A stretch of 64,000 nucleotides of DNA from the NCBI RefSeq assembly GCF_001583495.1, contig NZ_LQAQ01000099.1, forward strand, positions 61,001 through 125,000. The letters are read 5' to 3'. Positions 19,106 through 29,457 of the stretch are shown here, in pieces. A program made the position numbers and the translations under genes. Every line of letters starts with the position of its first letter. Position 1 is the first letter of the stretch. Under the pieces are notes generated by a model. That model was not told the DNA's origin. It searched no databases and saw only the letters and a list, made by a program, of their open reading frames with translations. This stretch comes from Flammeovirga sp. SJP92 (GTDB lineage Bacteria; Bacteroidota; Bacteroidia; Cytophagales; Flammeovirgaceae).

Positions 19106-22100
19106 ATGAACAAGCGACTTCTATCCACAATAGTGCTTGCATTGATAACAATGTTGAGTTCTATTGCGCAGGACCGCACCATTTCTGGTGTAGTGTCAGA
19201 GGAAGGTAATCCCCTTCCTGGTGTTACAGTTTTATTAAAAGGAACAAGTAAAGGTACTATTACTGACCTAGACGGTAAATATCACCTTACTATCGGAGAT
19301 GATGCAACTCTAGTTTTCAGTTTTGTAGGTTACTCTACTCAAGAAGTAGCAGTAGGACAAAGTTCTAGAATCGACATCTCATTAGAACAAGATGCTGAGC
19401 AATTAGACGAGGTTGTTGTAACAGCGATGGGACAACAGACCGATAAAAAATCTATTGGTTATGCTTATCAAGAAGTAAATGCTGAAACATTACAACAAGC
19501 AGGTAACCCTGGTTTAGCAGGTGCACTTCAAGGTAAAGTTTCTGGTGTAGATATTAAGCCATCTTCAGGTATGCCAGGTGCATCTACACAAATCAATATT
19601 CGTGGATCTAGATCATTTACTGGCAACAATGCTCCTTTGTATGTTGTGGATGGTATGCCGATTTCTTCAAATCCAGACTTCTCAACGGGTTCATCTGTAA
19701 CTGGTGCTGACGTAGCAAACAGAGCTGTAGATATTGATCCAAACGATATTGCAAGCATCAATATTTTAAAAGGTCAAGCAGCGGCAGCTCTTTATGGTAT
19801 TAGAGCATCTAATGGTGTAATTATCATTGAAACAAAATCTGGTAAAGGTGGAAGAAGTTCAAAACCTATTGTGAACGTTTCAAATACGACTTCATTTGAT
19901 GTTGTTTCAAGAGCTCCTGAGTATCAGACAAAATATGCTCAAGGTTCTGCTGGTGTTTTCGATCCTTATTCATCAATGGCATGGGGACCAAGAATTTCAG
20001 ATTTACCTAATGATATTAATAACGACCCAAGTCGACCTACAGGACCTAATGGGACAGGCTATGGAGGTAATCACCAAGGTCATGAAGGTAAGTATTTTGT
20101 ACCTCAATTAGAACATGCAGGTATGAATCCTTGGGTAACTCCAGGTACGTACGATAATTTTGGAGATTACTTTGGAACAGGTTATACAGTTAATACTTCT
20201 GCTAATATTAGTCAATCAACTGATAATGTTAACTATAGTGTTGGTATTTCAAATGTAGACCAAAAAGGTGTTGCTCCAAGTACTGGAATGACTAGATGGA
20301 ATGCAAAAGCTAGATTAGATGCTTCATTAAATGATAACTTTAGCACAGGAGCTTCAGCTAACTATGTTCAATCTGAAATTGATAAGCTTTCAGCTGGTAA
20401 CGATGCGGCTTTAGCAGGTGTTTATGCTGCACCTAATTCATATAACTTAAAAGGAATTCCTTCGGCAAACCCTACAGATCCTTATGATCAGATTTCTTTT
20501 AGAAATTTGGGCTTCCCTAACCCTTATTGGGCAGCAGAAAACAATGTTTTCAATGAGAAAACAGACCGATTCTATGGTAATGCTTATTTACAATATGAAT
20601 CTAAATTGAGAGATAACATGGATATCCGTGTGAAATATCAATTGGGTGTTGATTCTTATACATCACATTACCAAGATATTTTTGAATATGGAAACAGAGG
20701 CGTATTCAATGGTGCTGGTGGAGGATCTATCAAAAACTATGGTGTAACAAATAATACTATTAACTCTTTGGCTACAGTTAATTTCAATTGGGAAATCACT
20801 TCAAAGAGCAAAATTTCAGCAATTTTGGGTAATGAATTGAACGACAATACTCAAAAGAAATATGAGCAATATGGTGCTAATTTCAATAGTGGAGGTTGGC
20901 AACATATTTCAAATACTCAGGTTCAATCAATGGATGAGAGACAACGTATGACGAGAACAGTTGGTTTCTTTGGTAGTTTGACCTATTCTTATGAGCAAAT
21001 CTTCTTCTTAACAGCTACAGGTCGTAATGATTATGTATCGAGTATGCCAAGAGGTAATAGATCATTCTTCTACCCTTCAATCTCAACTTCAGTTGTATTG
21101 AGCGAGCTTGATTTCTTGAAAGATGTAGATGAATTATCATTATTTAAAGTAAGAGCATCATGGGCACAAGTAGGTCAAGCAGGTGATTATTATGAAGACT
21201 ATTATAGTATTCCATCATATTCTGGAGGATGGTGGTCTGGAGAGTACCCTATCAATTACCCAATGAATGGTGTGACAGGTTTCAATAGATACGGAACACT
21301 TTATGATCCTCAGTTAAAACCTCAAAATACAACATCATATGAACTTGGAACTGATTTAGGATTCTTCAATGATCGTATTGTATTATCATATACTTATTCT
21401 CGTCAGGACGTAGAAGATCAAATCTTTGCTGTGCCATTGGCAAAATCTACTGGTTATTCTCAGAAGTTGACAAATGGCGGTCGCATCAGTACAGATGCAC
21501 ATGAGATCAACTTAACATTAGTTCCTATTCAGAAGAAAGATTTAAGATGGGATATGACTTTCAACTATTCGAGAATTGTATCTGTAGTTGAAGAATTAGC
21601 ACCAGGTGTGGAATCAATTTTCTTAGGTGGATTTGTAACTCCACAAGTTAGAGCTGCAGAAGGATTTGCTTATCCTGTAATTTACGGTTCAACATACTTG
21701 AGAGATGACAATAACAATATTATTGTTGATAAAGATGGTTTACCAATGGTTGGACAAGAGGGTATTATTGGTGATGTAACTCCGGATTTCATCTTGGGAT
21801 TCAATACAAGTCTTCAATATAAGAACTGGAACTTATCAGCAGTATTAGATTGGAAACATGGTGGTGAAATGTACTCAGGTACTAACGGTTTGATGAAACT
21901 TTATGGTGTATCAAAAACAACTGAAAACAGAGATCAAGATATTATTTATCCAGGTGTAAAAGAAGATGGTTCTCCAAACGATATTGTAATTGGACCAAAT
22001 GGCGAAAAATCTCACCAAGATTTATACTTAAGAGAAAACGGTATCAATGAGTCATTTATTTATGATAACTCATTCCTCAAGTTAAGAGAATTGGCTGTAG

Positions 22101-22303
22101 GGTATCAATTCCCAGAAAAAGTGTTCAACGGAACAACTGGAGTAAGATTATCAGCTTTTGCTCGTAACATCTTATTATGGTCTAAACTTCCAAACTTAGA
22201 TCCTGAATCATCTCAAGGTAATAATAACATGGGTGGATCTTTCGAAAGATTCTCTATGCCAAACACTTCAAGCTTTGGTTTTGGTGTTGACTTAACATTC
22301 TAA
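19106..22303 (+). CDS. SusC/RagA family TonB-dependent outer-membrane transporter (pair 2)
   Basis: A 1065-residue SusC homologue: signal peptide (MNKRLLSTIVLALITMLSSIAQ), carboxypeptidase-regulatory-like domain (GNPLPGVTVLLKGTSKGTIT), plug with LKGQAAAALYGIRASNGVII, and a barrel ending in FGFGVDLTF. Long identical stretches with the pair 1 SusC occur in plug and barrel (for example FTGNNAPLYV.DGMPISSNP). Differences gather in a barrel loop near residue 300, where this copy has an extra Gly-rich insertion (GPNGTGYGGNHQGHEGK). It is 11 bases from its SusD gene. Confidence 0.95.
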   Translation: MNKRLLSTIVLALITMLSSIAQDRTISGVVSEEGNPLPGVTVLLKGTSKGTITDLDGKYHLTIGDDATLVFSFVGYSTQEVAVGQSSRIDISLEQDAEQLDEVVVTAMGQQTDKKSIGYAYQEVNAETLQQAGNPGLAGALQGKVSGVDIKPSSGMPGASTQINIRGSRSFTGNNAPLYVVDGMPISSNPDFSTGSSVTGADVANRAVDIDPNDIASINILKGQAAAALYGIRASNGVIIIETKSGKGGRSSKPIVNVSNTTSFDVVSRAPEYQTKYAQGSAGVFDPYSSMAWGPRISDLPNDINNDPSRPTGPNGTGYGGNHQGHEGKYFVPQLEHAGMNPWVTPGTYDNFGDYFGTGYTVNTSANISQSTDNVNYSVGISNVDQKGVAPSTGMTRWNAKARLDASLNDNFSTGASANYVQSEIDKLSAGNDAALAGVYAAPNSYNLKGIPSANPTDPYDQISFRNLGFPNPYWAAENNVFNEKTDRFYGNAYLQYESKLRDNMDIRVKYQLGVDSYTSHYQDIFEYGNRGVFNGAGGGSIKNYGVTNNTINSLATVNFNWEITSKSKISAILGNELNDNTQKKYEQYGANFNSGGWQHISNTQVQSMDERQRMTRTVGFFGSLTYSYEQIFFLTATGRNDYVSSMPRGNRSFFYPSISTSVVLSELDFLKDVDELSLFKVRASWAQVGQAGDYYEDYYSIPSYSGGWWSGEYPINYPMNGVTGFNRYGTLYDPQLKPQNTTSYELGTDLGFFNDRIVLSYTYSRQDVEDQIFAVPLAKSTGYSQKLTNGGRISTDAHEINLTLVPIQKKDLRWDMTFNYSRIVSVVEELAPGVESIFLGGFVTPQVRAAEGFAYPVIYGSTYLRDDNNNIIVDKDGLPMVGQEGIIGDVTPDFILGFNTSLQYKNWNLSAVLDWKHGGEMYSGTNGLMKLYGVSKTTENRDQDIIYPGVKEDGSPNDIVIGPNGEKSHQDLYLRENGINESFIYDNSFLKLRELAVGYQFPEKVFNGTTGVRLSAFARNILLWSKLPNLDPESSQGNNNMGGSFERFSMPNTSSFGFGVDLTF

Positions 22304-22314
22304 TTTGACATAAC

Positions 22315-23763
22315 ATGACAATCAAAAAATATATAAACAAGTTTGCCATTTTATGTGTGGCAGGCGCAACCTTATTCTCTTGTTCAGAGGATAAGATGGA
22401 CGAAATCAACCAGAATCCAAATAACCCGACAGAGATGTCAACAAATTTGATTCTAACAGATTTGATCAACAGAACAGCTGTACAAGTAGCTAATGGTGAT
22501 TTTGCTTTTTATGCATCATTATTTGTAGAGCACTATGTAGGTACTCACAATCAGTTTTATCAATCTGAAATTCGTGAAGACGGACAGTTAGCAGTTGCAT
22601 CAACTTACAATAACTCTTGGAATGGAGCATATACAGCTTTAAGAGATGCGAAAGATGTAATTGAAATTTGTTCTCCAGAAGGAAAAGAACAAGGAAATAC
22701 TGCTAACTTGGGTATTGCTCAAGTATTAACGGCGTATAATTTATCAATTCTTACAGACGTTTGTGGTGATGTACCTTGGTCTGAAGCATTGAATGCAGAA
22801 GATTTCATGTTGCCGAATGTTGATAAGCAGGAAGATATTTACAATGAAATCTTTGCATATATCGATGCGGGTATTGAAAATTTAAGTATTCCTAGTGGTT
22901 TTAATAGTATTGGAGGCTATGACCTTGTTTATGGAGGTGATGTAGAATTATGGACAAAGTTTGCTCATGGTTTAAAGGCAAGACTTTTAATGCGTTTATC
23001 TCATGTGAGACCAAATGTTTATGATGAAGTAATTGCTGAAGTTGCAAAGTCATTTACAAGTGCTGCTGAAGAAGCTAAATATGTATATAATGGAGGATCA
23101 AGTAATAACCCTTATGCGTTATTGTACGTAACACGTGATCAATATGGTTCTTCAAAATCATTACATGATATGATGTCTGCAAACAATGATCCTAGAATTG
23201 CAACTTATTTTATCCCTAAAAGTGATGATGAAGACGCTGTGTTAGTTTTAGGAGAAAATGGTCAAAATGAGCAAAATCAAAATAAGTATGGTATCTCAAC
23301 TTATTTCAAAGATAGAACCAACGCTACTCAGTTCTTATCTTTCCATGAGTTGAAATTCTTAGAAGCAGAAGCTTTAGAAAGAAAATCAGTAGGTTCTGGT
23401 CAAACCGCAGCTATCGAGGCAATAAAAGCAGCATTTGAATATGCTAATTTAACTAGTGATCAAGCTGATACTTATGTAGCGACAATTACAGACTTCAGTA
23501 TTGATAGAATTATGGGTGAGAAGTATGTATCATTCTTCCAATCAGAGGCTATCGAAGCATATAATGACTTCCGTAGATTAAAGGCAATGAACGGAGGAGC
23601 ACATCCATCTTATGTGAACTTCCAAAACCCTAAAGTGGAGAAATTCCCATTAAGATATACTTATGGTGCTGATGACGTAAATAATAACGTGAATGTTAGA
23701 GAAGCTTATTTAAACATTAATGTATATAATGATAATGTATGGTGGGCTGGTGGTTCCCGTTAG
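22315..23763 (+). CDS. SusD-like_2 family outer-membrane lipoprotein (pair 2)
   Basis: A 482-residue surface lipoprotein, paralogous to the pair 1 SusD: lipobox ATLFSCSED, mature start INQNPNNP, shared blocks VANGDFAFYASLFVEH, TDVCGDVPWSEALN, and FPLRYTYGADDVNNNVNVREA...VWWAGGSR. It is expected to cap the pair 2 SusC barrel. Start codon at 22315, 11 bases after the SusC stop, so translation is probably coupled. Ligand not predictable. Confidence 0.93.
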   Translation: MTIKKYINKFAILCVAGATLFSCSEDKMDEINQNPNNPTEMSTNLILTDLINRTAVQVANGDFAFYASLFVEHYVGTHNQFYQSEIREDGQLAVASTYNNSWNGAYTALRDAKDVIEICSPEGKEQGNTANLGIAQVLTAYNLSILTDVCGDVPWSEALNAEDFMLPNVDKQEDIYNEIFAYIDAGIENLSIPSGFNSIGGYDLVYGGDVELWTKFAHGLKARLLMRLSHVRPNVYDEVIAEVAKSFTSAAEEAKYVYNGGSSNNPYALLYVTRDQYGSSKSLHDMMSANNDPRIATYFIPKSDDEDAVLVLGENGQNEQNQNKYGISTYFKDRTNATQFLSFHELKFLEAEALERKSVGSGQTAAIEAIKAAFEYANLTSDQADTYVATITDFSIDRIMGEKYVSFFQSEAIEAYNDFRRLKAMNGGAHPSYVNFQNPKVEKFPLRYTYGADDVNNNVNVREAYLNINVYNDNVWWAGGSR

Positions 23764-23824
23764 TTCACATATCATAAGGTTCAAAAACTTTTGTAATGTA
23801 ACTTTATGAACGTACTTTTTGGTT

Positions 23825-23862
23825 AAGCCCAATGGATTTATTTCCATTGGGCTTATTTTTTT
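23825..23862 (+). terminator. Intrinsic terminator after SusCD pair 2
   Basis: Perfect 12-bp stem AAGCCCAATGGA / TCCATTGGGCTT, 6-base loop, then A and seven Ts. Confidence 0.85.
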
Positions 23863-24586
23863 AAGTCTACTTAAAAGAATATCGTTAGTCGAAATCATAA
23901 AGAATTAGCTTTTCTCTACTTTAACATATAGCATAAAAAATATATCATATCATTAAGTATCACATGTAGAGTAAGTGATATGTTATGATGATTTTAGCTC
24001 TTTTGAATATTCATAATTTGAATTGAAAAATTATTTAGATTGTTATGATCAAATGATTAATTCTTAACTTTTATAAGTGATTTGTTATTCATTTAACCTT
24101 GTGCAGTTGAAGTTTATCTCCCTTAAAATAAAAATGAAAGAGTATAATCTTTATTATAAATTGATATGTTAAATGAGGTGTTGAGAAAGTTAAATTACCT
24201 ATTGCATCAAACTCTAAAATTAATGGTTTAAATTGAAATTATATTTTTTAGTGGCGAATCTCAAATTTAACCCTACTATAAAGCATATTATTCAATTAAT
24301 TGATGAATTTGGTTAAATGTTAAATTGTTATTATTCAGGTGTTTATATTTTTATTTGTATATTTTCACATTCATTAACTAAAGATAGTTAAAAAAAATAT
24401 GTGAAAAATAAGATATTGCAATGTAAACATAGGTTAAATTTTTTAATATTCTCTTTTTTTAAGTTTTAGGAAAAGATTTAAAGATTCAACTATTTAAAGT
24501 ATAAACGTTTTTTTAGGGACTTCCAATTCAATAATTCTGTTAAAAACGGATACTGCAATCTTAAGCTTAATTTAATTCAATTATTT
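23863..24586. other. AT-rich leader region of SusCD pair 3
   Basis: About 720 bases without a supportable gene on either strand. The last ~83 bases (AACGTTTTTTTAG... to the start codon) match the leader of pair 2 and contain TTCCAATTCAAT, shared with pairs 4 and 5. Several direct AT-rich tracts lie upstream, but I see no clear TAnnTTTG box. Confidence 0.6.
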
Positions 24587-27500
24587 ATGTACAAACGACT
24601 TCTATCGTCAATTGTATTTATTTTAGCTCTCGCTGTAAATACTTTTGCACAAGAAAAGACTGTCTCAGGTGTTGTAACTGAAGAAGGCACCGGTCAACCT
24701 CTTCCAGGTGTAACAGTTGTCATTAAAGGGACATCAAAAGGTACCATCACCAATATCGATGGTGCATTCAAACTTCAACAACAATCTGCATCTGATGTAT
24801 TGGTATTCAGTTTTGTAGGTTATGAAGCACAAGAAGTGGCAGTTGGTACTCAATCAACAGTTAATGTCACTTTAAATCAAGATTTAGAACAACTTGAAGA
24901 AGTAGTAGTAATCGGATATGGTACTACAGAGAAAACTTCATTTACTGGTGCTGCAACTACTGTAGACTCAGGGACAATTACTAAGGTACAAACATCAAAC
25001 CCGTTATCTTCATTAGAAGGTTCTGTACCTGGTTTATCAGTAACTGGTATTTCAGGACAACCAGGATCATCTCCAGATATTGTTGTTCGTGGTTTTGCAG
25101 GTATCGGTACTTCAAATGCTCCACTAATTGTTGTAGATGGTGCTATCTTTGATGGTCAAATGAATGCAATTAACCCTAATGATATTGAATCATTCTCAGT
25201 ATTAAAGGATGCATCTGGTACAGCCATCTATGGTTCAAGAGCAACAAATGGTATCATTATGATTACTACAAAAAGTGGTAAGACAGGTGCTCCAAAAATC
25301 AACTTCTCGACAAGATATGGTGTTTCAGAAAGAGCTTTCAAGGAATACGAGAGAGTAGGTTCTAAGGATTATATGTCGGCAATGTATGAAGGTCTTAAGC
25401 AACAATACATGAACCGAGAAGATAATCCACTATCTGCAGAAGAGGCTGGTTTAGAAGCGTCAAAAAACTTGATGGGTACTACTGGTAATTATAATAATTT
25501 CAAAATTTCAAATGGACAACCATTAATCAATGAGTTTGGAGAGTTTAATGAAACTGCTCAAATGCTTTGGGAAGATGATTGGCAAGGAGAATTAATCGGT
25601 ACTGGAATACGTCAAGAATACAACTTGGATGTAAACGGTGCAAGTGATAAGACTGATTATTTATTGTCGCTAGGTTATTTAGATGAAGAAGGTATTGTAA
25701 AGAACTCTGGTTTTGAAAAGTTTACAGCAAGGTTAAAAGTAAATACAGATATTAAGAAATGGGTGAAAGCTGGTTTGAATGTAAACTATGGTTACACAAC
25801 AAGTAACTTTTTAGGTGCTGACGGAACAGCAACTTCTAATCCATTCTATTCAACTCGTGCAATGGGTCCAATCTATCCAGTATACATTAGAGATAGACAA
25901 GGTAATTTTGTTTATGATGATAACGGAAACAAAATCTTTGATTTTGGTAACGGTGAGCAAATAAACATCAATACAGATTTGAATCCAGGTGATGAAGGTT
26001 ACGAATCATTAGTAAGACCTTATGCAGGTAATTCAAATGTAGTGGCTACAACTCAGTTAGATCAAAACTATAACGAAAGACATAGTATTGGAGCAAGAGG
26101 TTATTTAGATTTTGATTTTGGTAAAGGTTTTGGTTTTAAAACGAATATATCAACAGATACCTATGCAACTAACTACCTTGAGCATCAAAATAGTGAGTAT
26201 GGTGATGCGCAAAATGTAGCTGGTCGTACTGTGAGAACAAATGATATGAATATGTCATATACATTTAACCAAATTTTGACATATCAAAAAGGTTTTGATA
26301 AGCATAATGTAAATGCAGTATTAGGTCACGAATATTATTCATTGAATTACCAATATTTGTCAGCAACAAAAACAGGTTTCCCATTATCAGGTTTAACAGA
26401 ATTGAACCCTGCAACGACAATCTCTGGTGCTAGCTCTTATCAGTTAGATCATAGAATGGATTCTTACTTTGGTCGTTTAGAATATAACTTTGATCAGAAG
26501 TATTTCTTCTCTGCTTCATTACGTCAAGATGCGACATCACGTTTTAATAAAGATTCAAGAGTGGGTAACTTTTGGTCAGTTGGTGGTGCTTGGAGATTAT
26601 CAGAAGAGAGCTTCTTAAAATCAACTTCTTGGATTGATGAATTAAAACTTCGTGCTTCTTACGGTAAATTAGGTAACGAGCAAGTTGTAGATAGTAATGG
26701 AGATGATGATTACTACCCATGGGAAGCATTGTATAATTTAAGTTTCTCTAACTCGTCATACCCTGGTGGTAAATTGAGCTCATTAGCAAACCCAAGTTTG
26801 GAATGGGAGAAAAATGCAATGTTTAACATTGGTGTTGACTTTAGCTTCATGAATAAAATTTCAGGTGCCATCGAAGTGTATCAAAGTACAACAGAAGACG
26901 GTATCATGAGTAAGCCACTAGCTCCTTCAACAGGTTTTAGTAGTATTATTGCTAACATTGGTCAAGTACAAAATAGAGGTGTAGAGATTACTTTAAATGC
27001 AACTCCTGTTAGAACTAAGAACTTCGGTTGGGATATTGGTCTTTTATGGAGTAAAAACATAAACGAAATTACTGAGTTACCACAAGGTGAATTTATCAAC
27101 GGTACGAAACAATGGAAAGTAGGAAACTCTATTTATGATTTCTATTTAAGAGAATTTGCAGGTGTTGATCCTCAAAACGGTGATGCTCTTTACTATAAAG
27201 ATGTTATTGGAGATGATGGTGAACCTACTGGAGAACGTGAAACAACAAATGTTTATTCTGAGGCAGGACGTTATATTGTAGGAACTGCTATTCCAGATTT
27301 CCAAGGTTCAATTACAAACACTTTTACATATAAAGGTTTTGACTTCTCAGTATTATTTACATACTCAGTAGGAGGTAGTGTTTATGATGGATCATATGCA
27401 ACATTAAACAGAGTTAGAGCAGGTAGTGCATTGCATGTAGATGCTGTACATAAAGCATGGAAACAACCAGGAGATGTTACTGATGTGCCTCGTTTACAAT

Positions 27501-27775
27501 TAGATGAAAATGCAAACCTTTACAGAACATCAACAAGATTTTTAACAGATGCAACAAACTTTGGTATTAGAAACCTTACTTTAGGTTATACATTGCCAAG
27601 AAGTATTGCAAATAAAATCCAAACTTCAAACGTAAGAGCATACGTTACAGCTGATAATTTATGGTATTCGAATGCTCGTCAGGGATTATTTATTAATCCA
27701 GCTTCATCAGGCTTAACAGATTATACTTATGTGCCTGTTCGTACAATTTCATTTGGTTTGAACTTATCTTTATAA
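24587..27775 (+). CDS. SusC/RagA family TonB-dependent outer-membrane transporter (pair 3)
   Basis: A 1062-residue SusC homologue of a different subgroup from pairs 1 and 2. Signal peptide MYKRLLSSIVFILALAVNTFAQ, carboxypeptidase-regulatory-like domain (GQPLPGVTVVIKGTSKGTITNIDG), TonB-box-like EEVVVIGYGTTEK, plug with LKDASGTAIYGSRATNGIIMITTKSG, barrel ending LNLSL rather than the usual terminal Phe. The N-terminal nucleotide sequence and leader resemble those of pair 2 more than the barrel does. Six bases separate it from its SusD gene. Confidence 0.95.
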   Translation: MYKRLLSSIVFILALAVNTFAQEKTVSGVVTEEGTGQPLPGVTVVIKGTSKGTITNIDGAFKLQQQSASDVLVFSFVGYEAQEVAVGTQSTVNVTLNQDLEQLEEVVVIGYGTTEKTSFTGAATTVDSGTITKVQTSNPLSSLEGSVPGLSVTGISGQPGSSPDIVVRGFAGIGTSNAPLIVVDGAIFDGQMNAINPNDIESFSVLKDASGTAIYGSRATNGIIMITTKSGKTGAPKINFSTRYGVSERAFKEYERVGSKDYMSAMYEGLKQQYMNREDNPLSAEEAGLEASKNLMGTTGNYNNFKISNGQPLINEFGEFNETAQMLWEDDWQGELIGTGIRQEYNLDVNGASDKTDYLLSLGYLDEEGIVKNSGFEKFTARLKVNTDIKKWVKAGLNVNYGYTTSNFLGADGTATSNPFYSTRAMGPIYPVYIRDRQGNFVYDDNGNKIFDFGNGEQININTDLNPGDEGYESLVRPYAGNSNVVATTQLDQNYNERHSIGARGYLDFDFGKGFGFKTNISTDTYATNYLEHQNSEYGDAQNVAGRTVRTNDMNMSYTFNQILTYQKGFDKHNVNAVLGHEYYSLNYQYLSATKTGFPLSGLTELNPATTISGASSYQLDHRMDSYFGRLEYNFDQKYFFSASLRQDATSRFNKDSRVGNFWSVGGAWRLSEESFLKSTSWIDELKLRASYGKLGNEQVVDSNGDDDYYPWEALYNLSFSNSSYPGGKLSSLANPSLEWEKNAMFNIGVDFSFMNKISGAIEVYQSTTEDGIMSKPLAPSTGFSSIIANIGQVQNRGVEITLNATPVRTKNFGWDIGLLWSKNINEITELPQGEFINGTKQWKVGNSIYDFYLREFAGVDPQNGDALYYKDVIGDDGEPTGERETTNVYSEAGRYIVGTAIPDFQGSITNTFTYKGFDFSVLFTYSVGGSVYDGSYATLNRVRAGSALHVDAVHKAWKQPGDVTDVPRLQLDENANLYRTSTRFLTDATNFGIRNLTLGYTLPRSIANKIQTSNVRAYVTADNLWYSNARQGLFINPASSGLTDYTYVPVRTISFGLNLSL

Positions 27776-27781
27776 TATAAT

Positions 27782-29212
27782 ATGAAATTCAATAAATTTT
27801 TAGGCTTACTTGCAGCTGTCGGTATTTTATCAAGCTGTACTGATAATTTAGATGTTGCCCCAACAGGTGATGTATCTGAGGGTGTACTTCTAAGTTCTGT
27901 ACAAGGTGCAGAAGTAGCTTTAAATGGTATATATAGAAACATGTATTCATATTCTGAACGAACTGACCATTTTGGAGAAATGGCTATTAAACAGGCGTTA
28001 GAATTGAAAGCAGATGATTTTTATCACTTAAATCGTGGATATGGTTGGTTCACAGATGCTTATACTTGGACCGATTATGACGCTACTTTAGATAGAACTG
28101 AATATATCTGGAGCTATTACTATGAAAACATCGCTAACGTAAATGCAATTCTAGCAAAAGTAGATGAGCTAGCAGGTTCTGATGATGAAAAAGCAGTAGT
28201 TAAAGGTCAGGCGTTAGGTTTGAGAGCTTATTATTATTTAAATCTAGTGCAACTTTACCAACAAACTTATGTTGGAAATGAGGCAGCACCAGGAGTTCCT
28301 ATTTATATAGAACCATCTTCTCCTGATACACCTCCAGCTGCTAGATCTACTGTTCAAGAAGTATATGATCAGGTTGATGCAGATTTAGTAGCGGCTGAAG
28401 CGGAGTTTGATAAAGTGCCAGCACACTCTCAAGAACACTCTTCACATGTGGATGCAAAGGTTGTTTATGGTATAAAAGCAAGAGCTGCTTTAATTAAGAA
28501 CCAGTGGGCGACTGCTGCAGAGTATGCAGGTAAAGCAAGAGCTGGTATTAATCTTGCAACTGGTACTGCATTTAATAATGGCTTTAGTAATGCGTCAAGA
28601 GCTGAAGGTTGGCTTTGGGGATTACAGGTGATTGGAGATCAAAGTACTATCTATGCATCTTGGTTCTCTTTTGTGGATAACACAGTATTTGGTTATGCTG
28701 GTTTAGGTATGCAAAAGTGTATTAATAAACAATTATTTGATCGTTTGGGAGATACTGATTCTAGGAAATCATTAATTACAGATGGTGATGCAGATATACC
28801 TTACATGTTTAATAAGTATAGAATGACATCTCCATCTACTTGGGCAGGTGATTATGTATTAATGCGTGCTGAGGAAATGCTTTTAATTGAAGCTGAAGCA
28901 AAAGCAATGTTAGGACAGAATGCTGAAGCCGCACAAGTTTTACAAGAATTAGTTGCAGTAAGAGATGCTAGTCACAACGTCACATCGTTAACGGGTGCTG
29001 CATTACTAGATGAAATTTCTTTCCAAAGAAGAGTTGAACTATGGGGTGAAGGTTATCGTTTGTTTGATTTATTAAGAAAGAAAGAAAGACTTGATAGAAC
29101 AAATGGTGGTCATAATTCAGGTTTTGCACAGGTAATGGAAAGAGAAGTTGGAGCTGATGGTTGGGTTTTTGAAATTCCACAAGCTGAACTTGATGCGAAC
29201 CCTAATTTATAA
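27782..29212 (+). CDS. RagB/SusD family outer-membrane lipoprotein (pair 3)
   Basis: A 476-residue lipoprotein of the classical RagB/SusD family, unlike the other four SusD proteins here. Lipobox GILSSCTDN, N-terminal SusD-like segment (GAEVALNGIYRNMYSY), TPR helices (GQALGLRAYYYLNLVQLYQQTY), and the C-terminal family hallmark EISFQRRVELWGEGYRLFDLLRKK. Classical SusD proteins often bind glycans, but no CAZyme is adjacent, so the ligand is unknown. Confidence 0.94.
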   Translation: MKFNKFLGLLAAVGILSSCTDNLDVAPTGDVSEGVLLSSVQGAEVALNGIYRNMYSYSERTDHFGEMAIKQALELKADDFYHLNRGYGWFTDAYTWTDYDATLDRTEYIWSYYYENIANVNAILAKVDELAGSDDEKAVVKGQALGLRAYYYLNLVQLYQQTYVGNEAAPGVPIYIEPSSPDTPPAARSTVQEVYDQVDADLVAAEAEFDKVPAHSQEHSSHVDAKVVYGIKARAALIKNQWATAAEYAGKARAGINLATGTAFNNGFSNASRAEGWLWGLQVIGDQSTIYASWFSFVDNTVFGYAGLGMQKCINKQLFDRLGDTDSRKSLITDGDADIPYMFNKYRMTSPSTWAGDYVLMRAEEMLLIEAEAKAMLGQNAEAAQVLQELVAVRDASHNVTSLTGAALLDEISFQRRVELWGEGYRLFDLLRKKERLDRTNGGHNSGFAQVMEREVGADGWVFEIPQAELDANPNL

Positions 29213-29244
29213 TTAAGGTTTATAATAACTAATTAGTTATATAT

Positions 29245-29285
29245 GAGGCTGTTTCATAACTAAGTTTATGGAACAGTCTCTTTTT
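29245..29285 (+). terminator. Intrinsic terminator after SusCD pair 3
   Basis: 15-bp stem GAGGCTGTTTCATAA / TTATGGAACAGTCTC (two G-T pairs), 6-base loop, then five Ts. Confidence 0.8.
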
Positions 29286-29357
29286 ATATGATAATAATTG
29301 GGGAATCGTGGTAAAAGGTTAACTACTTGATTTCTATACAATATAAGAATATATAAT

Positions 29358-29398
29358 AAACCCCTGAAAATGTCAAAATTGACTTTTTCAGGGGTTTT
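29358..29398. repeat. Long hairpin 5' of the transposase relic
   Basis: AAACCCCTGAAAA and GTCA pair with TGAC and TTTTCAGGGGTTT across a tiny loop, with one T-T mismatch: nearly a 20-bp stem. It may be a second terminator, or the preserved end structure of the decayed insertion sequence whose transposase starts 60 bases downstream. No matching copy was found on the other side. Confidence 0.55.
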
Positions 29399-29457
29399 AG
29401 CTTGCCTAAATTTGGATTGCCACACAAAAAAAAGGTACAAATCAAGCTCAAAATAGT

